A DNA stretch of 64,000 bases from Thermothelomyces thermophilus ATCC 42464 (GCF_000226095.1 NC_016472.1:3472001-3536000); one strand, 5' to 3'; positions 34,929 through 46,388 are shown, counted from the stretch's first letter. Program-made: numbers and translations. The notes: generated by a model not told the origin, from the sequence alone.

Positions 34929-34934
34929 TATAAA
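34929..34934 (+). promoter_or_regulatory. TATA-like box of the pyridoxal reductase gene
   Basis: TATAAA lies 129 bp before the ATG in an otherwise mixed-composition promoter. The position is plausible; function is inferred. Confidence 0.45.
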
Positions 34935-35062
34935 GACATGGTACTGCAAGGACATCGTAACTGAATCACCCTCATTTTCACAGAAATACGGAGAGAAGAC
35001 AAAACAACAGGGAGGTAAAACGCGACACAGCTCCTCATCACTCCAAAGAAACAACAACAACC

Positions 35063-36206
35063 ATGGTCTACACGGTTCAGGGCAAGCAAGTCGGCAACAT
35101 TGGCTACGGCCTCATGGGTAAGTTTCCGGACAACTCATGCCGGGATGCCCACTTTTTGGAGGCTCCGACCGGATGGCTGCTAATCAGCACAGGCCTGACA
35201 TTCCGGGCGGACAAGCTCAGCGAGGAGCAGGCCTTTGCCTCCATCAAGGCCGCCATCGAGACCGGCTGCAACTACTTCAACGGCGGCGAGTTTTACGGCC
35301 CGCCCGACAACAACTCGCTCACCCTCCTCAACAAGTACTTTGCGAAGTACCCGGAGGACAAGGACAAGATCGTGCTCAACATCAAGGGCTGCGTCGTCCC
35401 GGGCCTCCGCCCCGACGCCTCTCCGGCCGGCGTCAAGACCAGCGTAGAGAACTGTGTCCGCATGATCGGCGACAAGGGCCTCATCCACCAGTTCGAGCCG
35501 GCCCGCAAGGACCCCAACGTCGACATCGAGACGACCGTCGCCGCGCTGAAGGAGCAGGTCGAGGCGGGCAACATCGGCGGCATCACGCTCAGCGAGGTCA
35601 GCGCCGCCACCCTCCGCCGGGCCGCCAAGGTCGCCAAGATCGAGGCCGTCGAGGTCGAGCTCTCGCTATGGTGCACCGAGCCACTCGAGAACGGCCTCGC
35701 CCAGGCATGCGCCGAGCTCGATATCCCCATCCTCGCGTACAGTAAGATGCCCCGGATTCCGTTTTCCAGACAGACGATCTGCGGCTAGCTAACAACGGCG
35801 CTCGACAGGTCCTCTCGGCCGTGGAATGCTCACCGGCGAGATCAAGTCCTTTGACGACATCCCCGAGGGCGACTACCGCCGCATCATCCCGCGCTTCCAG
35901 CCGGACGTGTTCGAGACCAACCTGCGCCTGGTCCGGGAGGTCGAGAAGCTGGCGGCCCGCAAGGGGGTTAAGCCGGGACAGGTGGCCATTGGCTGGGTGC
36001 TGGCACTGAACAAGAGGCCCGGCATGCCCAGGATCATCCCCATCCCGGGCGCGTCCCGGCCCGAGCGGGTCAGGGAGAACGCGGTCGAGGTGGAGCTGAG
36101 CGACGAGGAACTGGCCGAGCTCGACAGGCTCATCAAGGAGCTGGCCCCCGTCGGCACCCGGTACCCGGAGCACGGGATGGCGCTGTTGGACACCAATACT
36201 GAATAA
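35063..36206 (+). CDS. PLR1: Pyridoxal reductase (aldo/keto reductase, PLR1-like)
   Basis: Exons 35063-35117, 35193-35741 and 35809-36206 (introns 75 and 67 nt) give 333 residues. The aldo/keto reductase barrel is complete: NYFNGGEFYGPPDNN includes the catalytic Tyr, LNIKGCV supplies the Lys, and the C-terminal IIPIPGASRPERVRENA is the NADPH-binding segment. The NGGEFYG pattern and the IHQFEPARKDPNVDIE stretch are characteristic of fungal Plr1, which reduces pyridoxal to pyridoxine with NADPH in vitamin B6 salvage. It should be cytosolic, as no targeting signal is seen. The first exon is only 55 nt. A TATA-like box and a dispersed-motif pair lie within 200 bp upstream. Confidence 0.9.
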
Positions 36207-36279
36207 CTGTGGCTACTGTGGCTAGTGTAGTAACATATAATCTAGTCGTTAAATATATACTATGTATGAGACTCATGAA

Positions 36280-36338
36280 AAGTGCAATGAGAAACAAGAA
36301 GTGCAATGAGAAACAAGCAAGTGCAATGAGAAACAAGC
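36280..36338. repeat. 20-bp minisatellite, three copies
   Basis: Tandem units of AAGTGCAATGAGAAACAAGC occur at 36280-36298 (19 nt), 36299-36318 and 36319-36338, about 70 bp after the pyridoxal reductase stop. Confidence 0.9.
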
Positions 36339-36653
36339 ACGCTGACAGGCAGAAACAATGCGTTTTGGCCTGCGGTTGCGCTACAGACCCACAATCTCTT
36401 CTTACTGCGCAGACCCTGCAGTTTCTTTGGCAGACAGCCACAGCACAGTGTGTAAGACGCTGCAACACCGTGCCTTCCGACTTTCGAATTCGGGGTCAAC
36501 GCGAAGCGACTACTAGTACGGACGTAAGTTAAGCTCCATCAGGTTTCTCAACAACCCACGAGGGGATTCCGTGGTCCAGCCCGACTACCAACAACGCAAC
36601 GGCGCGTGGGAAATCTGACCAGGGAGTCTACTTTGGTATCCACCCGAGCCGTA

Positions 36654-36664
36654 GTAATCCGTAC
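36654..36664 (+). repeat. Dispersed motif GTAATCCGTAC, exact copy
   Basis: 180 bp upstream of the SHR3 start codon. Confidence 0.8.
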
Positions 36665-36843
36665 TGTGACGCAGAACCCGGTACGGTCGCGCCCCAACAC
36701 CGCACACAACCCGACGTCAGCGGCACCGAGCTTTCCCATTAGAGAGTACTACCTAATTATCTATCCTCCAGCACACCGAGCCCGAAACACCACCCACGGA
36801 CTTGCGCCTGTCGCCCGATTCCACAGCGCGACCGTTGCCCACC

Positions 36844-37398
36844 ATGCCCACCCAGTGGGTAGACTGGTCGAAGACGACCCGGTCCAAGGACTACCGGGGC
36901 TCCGGCTCCTTTGCAACCTTTCTCATCATCGGCCGTACGTCTTCCCCCCCCCCCCCAACCACCATCACGACCCCCTTGCTGTCCCTGCGACCCCGTCAAG
37001 CTAACTTATGGTTTTTTTTCCTTCCCAGCGGTATGTTTCGCTCTGGGCATCCTCTTCGCCTCGTTCCCCTACGACTTCCCGCTCCTCTGGACCTCGGACC
37101 CGATCCCGCCTTCCTTCCTCGACCACCTGGAGACGCACCTGCGCTTCATGCACCAGTCGCCGCCGCTGATCGCGCGCATGCTGCACATCATCGTCTTCGT
37201 CGGCTTCCTCGGCTTCTTCATCAAGCTCTTCCGCCCCTCCGAGGCCAACGTGCTCTTCGACGGCGGCAGCCTGATCCTCTACGTCATCGGCGCCGGCGTC
37301 TACCTGAGCAACATCGTCAAGGGCATGCGCGCCGTCAGCCAGCCCGGCGGGCTCGCCGCCGCCGAGACCGCCGCCCGGGACGCCCAGGACGCCCTGCG

Positions 37399-37429
<31 letters not shown>

Positions 37430-37723
37430 TCGGGGGCGGGCACCGGCGACGCGGCCGGCGGCGAGGGCGCCCGCTACTACGACCACTACCACCACCACTC
37501 GGGCCCCATCTCGGGCGAGGTGGTGCTCGGCCGCGAGGACAGCCTGAGGGTGCTGAGCGCGAGCCACGTGATATTGGCACTGGTGCTCGTGGGCGTCTTG
37601 GTGCTGCAGGCCGGCCAGTGGTATGCGGAGCGCAAGGAGGCGGACGAGGTGGCCAAGCTGGAGAGGCAGGAGGCCGAACGGAAGGCCGCCGCCGCGGCTG
37701 CCGGAAGTAAGAAGAAGCTGTGA
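36844..37723 (+). CDS. SHR3: SHR3-type amino-acid-permease packaging chaperone (ER membrane)
   Basis: Exons 36844-36934 and 37029-37723 (94-nt intron, branch GCTAAC) give 261 residues; yeast Shr3 has 210. Four hydrophobic segments follow the family order: SFATFLIIG joined to PVCFALGILFASFPYD, then RMLHIIVFVGFLGFFIKLF, SLILYVIGAGVYLSNIVKGM, and VILALVLVGVLVLQAGQWY. The blocks LHIIVFVGFLGFFIKLF and GREDSLRVLSASH are highly typical of Shr3. The tail is Lys/Glu/Ala-rich and ends KKKL, consistent with ER retention and COPII coupling. An Ala/Gly/His-rich loop (about residues 170-205) is an insertion relative to yeast. The protein helps amino-acid permeases fold and leave the ER. Confidence 0.92.
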
Positions 37724-38649
37724 ACGGACAGGACGTCTCGTCGGCTTTTTGGCTTGTCGGCTCGGAAAAAAAGGAACATAAGATAAATAAAAAATAAAAA
37801 TGAAGCGTTGGATTCGGGTCAAGTATAAGAGAATGGGATGGGTGGTTGTTTTTACTTTAGAACCTCGGCTGAGTCTGAGTCTGGCTACGTATTGTTCTTT
37901 TTTTAATCGACAAAGCGGAGCTATGTTTATTTCAGCTCACCATCATCCTCTACAGCTGGCCGAATAGGAAATGGTGTCTTCACGTCCTGTGCCACCTCCC
38001 GTCACGAGTATGGTAAGAAGAGGGGCTACCCCAGGTTAAGGAAATGGGTTTTCTGATGTTTCAGTCCTGGCCGCCTCCATGACATGCGCAGTAGATCGAC
38101 GCCGTACGCATTATTTCGTACTCTATAACCCCTTAACTTACCCTTCTACCGGTTTGTTTAGCCCTGAATCGTTGCCCAGGTAAGATGGGGGAAGCGGAGG
38201 AACTCGTGTAGCTAAGTGGCATAGGCGGTCAAGCACGTCGGAACAGAACATGAAGTGTTATTGATTTCTAGAGCTAAAGAAAAAATAAGGTGATATGTAA
38301 AAAGATGTACAGCTCGAAAGGTAAGCGCGGCATTCTGGTACCAAGCCAGGGTATAATGTCCCATCCTTCTATATATAAGATAATCCCAGCGACGGCGATG
38401 CTGATGCCCAAAACAGAAGAACGATGCAGCAAAGGAGCGCCTCATGCAGTAGATCAATCAATCCACAACAAAAGGGTCCCAAATCCAATCCAAAAAATAA
38501 CTCCGGTTTCAATGCGACATATAACAAGAGACACGCGGACCACAGTCAGAGGAGGTATAGGAAGTCAGCGTTCGCCGTGCCAGCATCAAACGCGCGCTGT
38601 CAAGGGCACGGAAAACCCCCGAGAAGAAGGGGGGGGGGGCGCCACAATG
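37724..38649. other. Convergent 3' flanks of SHR3 and the 14-Cys membrane protein
   Basis: No gene is seen. A-rich stretches (37765-37800) fit a transcript end. Confidence 0.5.
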
Positions 38650-39945
38650 TCACCGCCGCGACAACGGCGGAGCCTGTCCACCGTCGCGGTCGTAGCCCAG
38701 GTAGGGCTCGCCGCGGTCCATGCCGCCCATGCCGGCATTGTCGAGCATCTGGGTGAAGCTGGTCATGTTGCTGTACCTGCGGGCGGCGTTGTTTTCCGGG
38801 GTCCTGTCTGGCGTGATGTTGGGGTCGGCAAAGACGTTGATGCTCACCGAGCTGGGCTCGCGGTTGTTGATCTGCCGGGGCGTCTGCGGCGCGAGCGCGC
38901 TGCTCTCGTAGTCGGCGTACGGCATGTCGACGTACTGCGACTGCTCGAGCTGGCCGTAGCCGCCGTACGCGGCGCGGCTGTTCTGCTGCTGTTGCGACTC
39001 CGCGGCCAAGGCCGCTGCCGCGGGGACCGACGGCATCGCGCCGGACTCGGGAGAGTTGATCGAGGAGCCGAGGACTGCTCCCGTCACCGAATCCGGCTCG
39101 GGTTCCTGGGCATGATTCGCGGGGCCCGACGGTCTAACAAAGTCGTAATCATTGTCGATACTAGCAGTGTTGCTGGTCATGACCGGGCGGCTGATCAGGT
39201 TGCCGAAAGACGACGTCGATCGGGACAGTTTTAGTGGGCTCCGGCCTTTCCTCTGCCCCTCCTCCTTCTTCTTCTTCCAGAAGAAATAGAAGGCCAGGGC
39301 GGCGGCACCGATGAGGACAACAGCCGCGGCAGTCACACCACCCGCAATGGCGGCTACCGGCGGACCGCTGCTTGACTTGGTTTCGTCGTTTGAGGATCGT
39401 TCGCCCGTCGCGCTCGGGGCTTCAGTAGATTCGGTAGGTTTGGCGGTCGGGTTGGCGCCGTCCGTCGAGGTGGCCGTCGCGCCGCCGCCCGTTGTCGTGG
39501 GTTCTGGTTTCTTCGTCCTGGTCTGTATCGGAACCGCATTCTGGTTCTGGTCCATAGCGCACTGGCCGTCGATGCATGAGTAGCCGAACGGGCAGCACTG
39601 AGTGCCGCAGCGCGCCAGAGTTCCTCCGAGAGCAGTAGTCTTAATGACGGCATCCGGATTCGCCTCGCCGTTCTGCAGCTCGAGGTCGCAGGGGACCGGC
39701 CGAATCCTCTGGCAATCAGACCCTTCGGGGCAGCAGAGAAGAGTGGTGTCCCCGGCGAGGGCGATGCAGGTCTCGCTGCCCTTGCAGCAAAAGTAGTCGG
39801 GGAACTTGGCGTTCTCGCAGCGGAAATAGTTTGGAAGGCAAGAAGACTGTCGCGCGAACAGCTCGTCCATCGATATTGCCGACGCCGCCGCGGTATGCAC
39901 GGCAGCTATTGAAGCCGCCAGGAGCGCGAGCCGGCGCTTGGGCAT
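38650..39945 (-). CDS. Cys-rich type I membrane protein of unknown function
   Basis: A single exon encodes 431 residues. Residues 1-22 (LALLAASIAAVHTAAASA) look like a secretion signal. A compact ectodomain (about 30-135) has 14 cysteines, including three CC pairs (DYFCCKG, LLCCPEG, TQCCPFGYSC), suggesting seven disulfides. A Thr/Ser/Pro-rich stalk, probably O-glycosylated, follows. A single transmembrane helix (about 196-222, AAIAGGVTAAAVVLIGAAAL) is followed by KKKK stop-transfer residues. The cytosolic tail of about 200 residues is Ser/Asn/Gln-rich. The layout resembles fungal wall sensors and SKG6-like proteins, but the Cys pattern is not WSC and I do not recognise a named family. A role in sensing the wall or outside world is inference only. 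Confidence 0.75.
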   Translation of the reverse strand: MPKRRLALLAASIAAVHTAAASAISMDELFARQSSCLPNYFRCENAKFPDYFCCKGSETCIALAGDTTLLCCPEGSDCQRIRPVPCDLELQNGEANPDAVIKTTALGGTLARCGTQCCPFGYSCIDGQCAMDQNQNAVPIQTRTKKPEPTTTGGGATATSTDGANPTAKPTESTEAPSATGERSSNDETKSSSGPPVAAIAGGVTAAAVVLIGAAALAFYFFWKKKKEEGQRKGRSPLKLSRSTSSFGNLISRPVMTSNTASIDNDYDFVRPSGPANHAQEPEPDSVTGAVLGSSINSPESGAMPSVPAAAALAAESQQQQNSRAAYGGYGQLEQSQYVDMPYADYESSALAPQTPRQINNREPSSVSINVFADPNITPDRTPENNAARRYSNMTSFTQMLDNAGMGGMDRGEPYLGYDRDGGQAPPLSRR

Positions 39946-42889
39946 CCTGACGGAGGATTCTTGGGCCGCCTTGCTTCCGTGACTCGTGCCTGTGGGCGGT
40001 GGTTTCGTTGATTACCTGGCAGAGAGGATATTATCAAGCGGCTCCAAGCCGGCGTTGAACAATGGAACCCCAGAAGGGTGTGTCGAGCCGCTTCAACAAC
40101 AAAGAGGCACAAGGGCGAGATCTAAGAAGGGTGAGCAAGGCGGAGTGACGCCCTCAAAGACAACAAAGCAGTCCCTTGTTGTCGACGGCGGTGAACAAGT
40201 CGACGTCACTCTCAGAACACGGCAAAGTATGAGAGGGAGACCAAGACACGCGCCACGAGTACAAGTCCGGCAGAGAGGGTGTTTCGAGGAAGGAAGGGGG
40301 TCAGGAGCCGGGACCCGAGGCACTCGCCATGTGGGTATATTCGAGGCAACACCAGGCGAGGGTCAGGAAATGCTGCTCAGCGCAGAATCATGACGCATCT
40401 CTGCATTGTTGGCCATGCACAAGAAACAAAACACAAAGGCCCGAAAGACTGGTCGGGAAAACGACACCAGGCCGCCAGCCCGAGACTGGCCAGGCCATTT
40501 CCAGGGTGAAGTGGTGGTAGGGCAGCGATTCCGAATCAGCGAAGGTCCAGCGAAGGGAGATCGACTGGCCGCCGGATGGCCGCGGACCCTGCCGAGAAAC
40601 TCGGGGTCACGTCAATCGACCTGACTGATGGGCAGGGGAATTCTTGAGCACCAATCGTCCCGTGAGGTCTCCCGATGGGGGAGATGTCTGATTGCTTGCA
40701 AAGATGCATTGGAAGAGACTGGACAATGTGGTCCTAGACAGATCCCTGTCTATTGCCTCAAAGACCAGAGAATTTTTTTGTAAAAAAAAAAAAAAAGGTG
40801 CAGTGTGCTGCGTAGAACTTTCGCCTCGAACCTGGACAACAGCTCAAGCGAACCGGGGAGTGAGGCGGTGCAATGTTGGTTTTGTTTGAGAAGTTTGGGG
40901 CTCTTGGTTGGTGACAGGTCGATGCGAAGCGCCGATAGCCGTTTGGATGGACCAGGCGACCCTGAAAGCAGGCTTGAGTGGTGAGCAAGCGCTCCAAGAG
41001 AATTGGCCCATGCCCCATGTTGTTTGAAAAACGGTCGGGCTGGGCCGCGGCCACGCTGCTGATTGGAAAGCCTTGCACCTGCGACTTCTATTTTCGTCGC
41101 AGCGGTTGGCTGAGATTTGGCGCCAGATCTGACCTGGCTCGTGCACAATAAACCCACCGGATCCACGTGCCACAGCTTTCCTTGTGCCTGGCAGGTTCGC
41201 AGGTGGCAGGTCTGCACAGCCCACTTTACTTGCCGCCGAGGAGCCTCTCCAAGCGCCCGCCTTCTTCTCCGTCGGCAATGAACACTCGGCGGTTCGACGG
41301 TTCGATGAGAGTACCGTCCTCGTCATCTTGAGTACCAAGGCGGCCTCAAACCCGGGACGAGGATGCGTTTTCGCCCTAACCGTACAAGTAACAGCGTCTC
41401 ATATGATCGCCTGATCGCCTGATCGCCCGATCGCCCGAGAGCGTCATCATCCGAAGTAGCAGCAGCAGCCCGCCGTTCATCTTGACGCGTAAAGAGGAAA
41501 GGATCAAAAAGAAAGAAGAAGAATAGGAAAGGGGAAAAGAGAACCAAAATACGAGAAGAGAGACGGCCGAGGGAGCCATCAGTTGCAGACTTGCCATGTT
41601 CAAGCGACACAGACAGGCGAGCCGCCCTAGCGCGTCGCCGCTCCGAGTATGGTCGTGCTGTCCACACTCGCTGGAAGGTGTTTTGAGGCAGCCAAAGCTT
41701 TCTCTCCCTTGATGCTGTGACCCCCTATCAGCACACACCAAAACTGGCGACAGTCTATAAGCGCTGGGTGCCGCAGCTCCGAGTTTCAAGAACAGTAGCC
41801 ATGACCGGGTGACGCCAAATGAGGAGACACCCCGTCGTATTCTGTAACTGTTCCTTCTCCTCGGCATGATGCCGCCACCCACATCGGGAACTCGCATTCG
41901 AGTGGCTGCTGAACATGGGGTGAGTGAACGGCAAGCCGCATGACGGCTCCTTTTGCCTGGTCACGCCTCCCTTCAAAGGCGGCCTCTTGGAGAGTGCGTG
42001 TTGGGTTGGCTGGCTTAAGAGACGCATGCACGTAGGAGTCTCGTCTTTCTTGCTATGTACATGGCATACGTTATTGATGGTTGTGAACAAGCCTGGCTTG
42101 GCCCTGAGTTCACTTGAGCAAGAACTTGGTTGAGGGATGATGTTGTTTCAGGCTGCTTCTCATCGACTCATCCAGATCACATTGCAAGGGGCAGGGGAGA
42201 TGTAGTATTATCCAAAGGTCTTCATTCTTCTGTATGGGCCCTTTCCAGGCGGGTATAAATCACCATTGCTACTATACAGTTTGCCAACTTCCATATCGAT
42301 CCCGTGGTATATCCCCATCAAGCCCAAGAACCGAAAATCCCCAAAACTCCGCATCATGCACGCTCTCTCAACCCTGTATAGACACCGGGGAGATGCCAGG
42401 TATTAATAGCTCAAGCAGGGAAGGAAAGGGGAAAATAATCAAGGAGGGAAAAAAAAAAAAACAAAAAACAAACCTGGGATGATGCGGTGCCCGACCACGG
42501 CCCAGTCCAGAGACCGCCGGGCTACCACAACTCCCTACCGTTCCATTTACCATCCGACGCATCCATCCTTCCATCATCCAGTGTCGTCCAGTGCAGTTGT
42601 AGTAGTACCAATCCTCTTCTCCACTCACTCTTTCCCTTTCCTTCCTCTCCTCCATCACCAAAACCACTTGCCTCGCGGCCAACATCTAGCAGCCCGAGTC
42701 AGAAGAATGAAATGCGCATGAGCGCGAGAAAGAACAGGGAAAAAAAAGGAAGAAACAAAGAATGTTGTTGAGAAAACAAAAAAAAAAAAGGAGGCCATTC
42801 CAGCCACTAGCGAAGCCGCGCGCATTCAAGACAGCAATTAGCAGATTTGGGCTAATTATGCGCCTGTAGAGTGGGGGCGTTGGGGTCTC
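39946..42889. other. Intergenic region between the Cys-rich membrane protein and the zinc-cluster gene
   Basis: About 2.9 kb without a supported gene. The longest frames (40844-41338 and 41376-41897 on the minus strand) overlap others and lack recognisable sequence. It contains one TGGGCTAATTA copy (42848-42858) and A-runs near 40784 and 42452. Confidence 0.5.
42848..42858 (+). repeat. Motif TGGGCTAATTA, copy 1 of 3
   Basis: Exact match to two further copies at 48135 and 48228. Confidence 0.6.
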
Positions 42890-45150
42890 TCAAATGAGCA
42901 GGTAGTCCCAACCCTTCATCTGCATGACGTCCCGCCAGTGGACGAACTGCTGCTGTTGCGGTTGCGGCTGCTGTGGAACCTCCTGATGTTCTTGTTGTTG
43001 TTGTTGGGGCGACGACGATGATGATGAAGAAGAAGACGAGCTCCCCATCGCCGAGGAAGAGGAGGAGGAAGAAGGCTGGGGCGCGTCGTTCTGCAGCCAG
43101 ACGTCGCGCAGGAGGCAGGCGACGCGGCCGAAGCTGCCAAAGTTGGCGAGGTCGCCGAGCTGGGCGACGCGGTCGTCGAAGAAGGCGCGGAAGGAGGAGG
43201 CGGGCAGGCTGACGGAGCCGCCGACGAGGTAGACCCAGGCGAGGGAGCGGTCGAAGCCGTTAGGCCCCGAGGGGATGTGGTGCAGGACCGAGGTGAGCTT
43301 CTCGACCAGGCCGACGCAGCTGTCCTGGAGCGGGGAGAAGCCCGGGACGAGGCTGCAGAGGTAGATGCGGGCGGCCAGGCGGAAGGCGGCCGTGATGTTC
43401 TTGCTGAGCTGCTTGGGGCTGAGGGAGCCGTTGGCGTTGAAGGGCAGGACGGGGGCGCCCTCGCCCATCTCGGTCAGGCCGATCTGGTCGCCGAGGACGT
43501 GGACGTGCTGGCAGAGCGTGATGTCGTCCATGCCGTCCCGCTTGAGCGCCTCGAGGCAGGCGATCTCCGAGATGAGGTACATGACGCGGTCCTCGCAGCC
43601 CATGAGCTCGCGCAGGCCGAGCGACGGGTTGGCGGCCGACAGGTGCTTCTCGCGGTAGGTGTGGGCAAAGGTCGGGGCGCGCCCTTGCATGGTGGCGCCG
43701 AGGATGTCGATCCAGGCGGCGAGGGTCATGTTGAAGGGCGCCTGCGTCAGGGGCTCGCCGGGGTCCGAGACGATGCGGGGCAGGTCGAGCTTCTGGACGA
43801 GCGAGACGACGGCCTGGAAGTGCTGGTGCCAGGGGATGTCCGGGAGCGAGTCGTCGAAGCGGCCGACGCCGCACTGGAAGAAGATGAGGCCGAGGGCGGC
43901 CTCGAGGATCTGCTGGTGGTTCTCGTCCCGGTTGAGGGCGTCGCAGAGGGCCGAGATGGTCGCGTAGCGGTGGCGCATGATGTCGCCGTCGATCTCGTCG
44001 CCCCGCAGGCCCATGACCGCCTTGTAGTGCTGCGCGGCGATGCTCAGGCAGCAGTGCAGGTAACCCTTGTTGTTGGCCAGCGCCGGGAGGATGAGGTCCG
44101 AGCTGACGGACCCGTGCTGGTTCGACTCGAGGATGGGGAAGATGGTGGGGAGCACCGACCGGACGAAGTGGTCGAGCAGCCGCTGGTCGCCCTCGTCCAG
44201 CTCGATGGCCACCTGCCTGGAGGCGGCCGCCGGCCCGTGGGAGAAGTCGAAGAAGTTGACGTTGAGCGTCTCCTCGGTCAGCGACGACTCCCTCCGTTCC
44301 GAGTAGACCTGCTCCGTCCATTCGCCTTCCAGAGGGAACGGGGGCAGGACGGTGCCCGGCGGCGGAGGGGTCGCGTAGGTGCTGAAGGTCGACGTCGTGG
44401 ATTCGCGCAGCGTCGGGACGTCGTTGATGAACATTTGCCTCTCCGTCTTGACGTCGATCTCGTACGGCGAGTAGGGCGAGAACATGAAGTCCGGGTGCAT
44501 CTGGGGCGTGAACGGCCCGTACTCGTACTCGTACTCGTGCGAGCTCTGCGGGCTGTTGAAGTTGAAGCCAAAGTGCGAGTCGATCGAGGCCGATCGCGCG
44601 CGGTCGAGCGGGTCGGAGAAGGTCGCCGACGTCGGGAGCGAGTGCGAGAGGCCCGGCGGCGAGCCGACGGCGGTCTGGATGGTGTGCGTGTGAGTGTGGG
44701 TGTGGGTGTGCGTCGACTTCTCCGACAGCTTCTTGCGCTTGATGATCATCTTGATGTCCTCCTTCTGCTTCCTCCGCATGTCGTTGTTGCTCCACCACAT
44801 TGGCCGCTTGTATTCGCATTGCAGGCCGAGGTGCCTGCATGCCGTGCATATTGGCGAGCCCTCGTCGCACTTCTTCCTCCTCAGCCTGCAGGTGTAGCAC
44901 CCTTTACACCACCAATGTCAGCTTTCACCCTTCCAATTCGCCAAGCAGCTGTGTGCGGGAGATGTGTATAAGAGATGTAAGACAAACCTGTCCTTGAACG
45001 GCGATGCATCTGGGTCTTTTGTTTAGGGTTGGCGTTGCCACCAGCCTTGGAGGCCGGCTTGGCCTTTGTTGTTGTCGTCGTAGCAGCGGCCATGTTGACT
45101 TGCGATGCCTTCATGTGCGCTCCTTGGTGGTTGGGGATTTGTGTAGACAT
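42890..45150 (-). CDS. Zn2Cys6 fungal transcription factor
   Basis: Exons 45150-44988 and 44901-42890 (86-nt intron, branch GCTGAC) give 724 residues. The binuclear zinc cluster straddles the junction and reads CYTCRLRRKKCDEGSP then CTACRHLGLQC (spacing C-2-C-6-C-6-C-2-C-6-C), at about residues 56-83. A basic helix MRRKQKEDIKMIIKRKKLSE follows. The middle and C-terminal regions (about residues 280-690) are helical and fit the Fungal_trans_2 regulatory domain. The layout is reminiscent of N. crassa ACR-2/S. pombe Moc3-type factors, but orthology is not established. Oddities are a His-Thr dipeptide run from CA repeats, and Ser and Gln runs near the C terminus. Two later in-frame ATGs (45114, 45093) are alternative starts. 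The intron holds an 18-nt match to a Tn5/Nextera adaptor end. Confidence 0.88.
44958..44975 (+). other. Tn5 mosaic-end/Nextera-adaptor-like sequence in an intron
   Basis: The 18 bases GGAGATGTGTATAAGAGA equal the last part of the Nextera Read-2 transposase adaptor; only its final CAG differs (TGT here). It lies inside the zinc-cluster gene's intron. It may be adaptor carry-over or coincidence. Confidence 0.5.
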
Positions 45151-46340
45151 TTGTACCCTCCAGGGGTGTGGGGTGAAGAAAAAAAAAGGGGGGGGGGGGG
45201 TGGGTGGGAGGATGCGTGTGATCTGACCAGGAAGAGGGGGCGAACTCCGGGGCTCGGCCGAGCAAGGTCCCGGCCAGAATACCCAGGGGGCGGGGGGTCA
45301 AATCGAGTTCGCGAGAAAGGGGGGTTGGACGTCCCAAGTGCCCAGCTCCCCAAACTCGAAAGGTCGTGGGGACTATTAGATTACCGTATCGTCGTCGTGA
45401 ATGAATGACTGGATCCGAGCAAGTCCGGCTTGCGTATGAAGGGATCTGAACTGTGGATAAGGCGATGAAGCTGCCGTCAAAGATGTGAATCTGGTTGGAC
45501 GGTCGAGTCGAGTAGCAAATTAGAAAGAGAGAGTATAAGTGAGATAGAAGAAGTCTGTTGACTAGGTTGGACTGGACTGGACTGGACTGGACGACACCTG
45601 GATCTCCAACTTTCGTTCCTTGGGCCTGCTCGAGGAAAGGGAAACCATCTGGGCCAGCTCGAGAAGTGGGCAAATTCTTATATCTAGATTTTAGCCCAGA
45701 ATCGAGCTGCCACACACTCCTTCCCAGCCTGCAGTGATCTAGCTGTTTCTATTTTTGAACATTGCGGGCTAAATGACCGCTTCTTGAAATTTGACCCATT
45801 TTTGGGATATTTGCCCACTTCCAGCCCCGGAGGACCTGCATGTGCGTTCTGTCCCGTCGATCGAAAGAGGGTCGGGCGTCTCTCTGTGCGTGCATTCGCA
45901 CTTTGGTGGGGGGGGGGAGCGGCTGGGATGGCAGGGGTCCAACGGGCGCCCTCATTGGTGCCAGTAGCGGAAGCGGCCACTCGGCACGCTTCTTTTCCTC
46001 GGAAGGAACAAGCCCAATAGTGTAGTGTAGAGGCCCCACTGTGCTCTGCAGCGAGTGGGAGGGTGGCATGGAGCGAGGTCGCTGCAAGGCGGCAGGGGTG
46101 AGAGCCTGCCGAGCGATTAAACAGGCAGCTCAGAGCATGTTTGGTTCAGCACCGGCCGCCTGCTCATTGGCGCGGGGACCAGGCCCGCCTGCAGGGCACG
46201 GCAGCTCATGAACTTTGTCCATCCACACACTACAATGGGGGGTTGTACCTGGCAGGATGGACTCGAGTTAATGCCACCCACCGGTTTGGTTTGGCTCATC
46301 AGCATCAGAAGCCAACCATGAAGAGCGGCCACTCTTGTTT

Positions 46341-46388
46341 TGACGACGACGACGACGACGACGACGATAATAATGATGATGATGATGA
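46341..46388. repeat. GAC/GAT trinucleotide tract
   Basis: Tandem GAC units turn into GAT/AAT units. The tract is intergenic as far as can be seen. Confidence 0.8.

Larger units (their letters stand above)
33866..35062. other. Divergent promoter region of DUF202 and pyridoxal reductase genes
   Basis: No gene is supported. It contains TACATAC repeats (33943-33955), an exact dispersed motif (34864-34880) and a TATA-like box (34929-34934). Confidence 0.5.
36207..36843. other. Pyridoxal reductase 3' flank and SHR3 promoter
   Basis: No gene is seen. It contains a three-copy 20-bp tandem repeat and an exact dispersed motif. Confidence 0.5.

Noticed and set aside
43277-44971. 564-codon open frame on the + strand opposite the zinc-cluster gene
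   Set aside because: It is the antisense shadow of the GC-rich coding strand; the minus strand has the zinc-cluster motif and splice sites, and the + frame shows only Arg/Gly/Val-rich composition.
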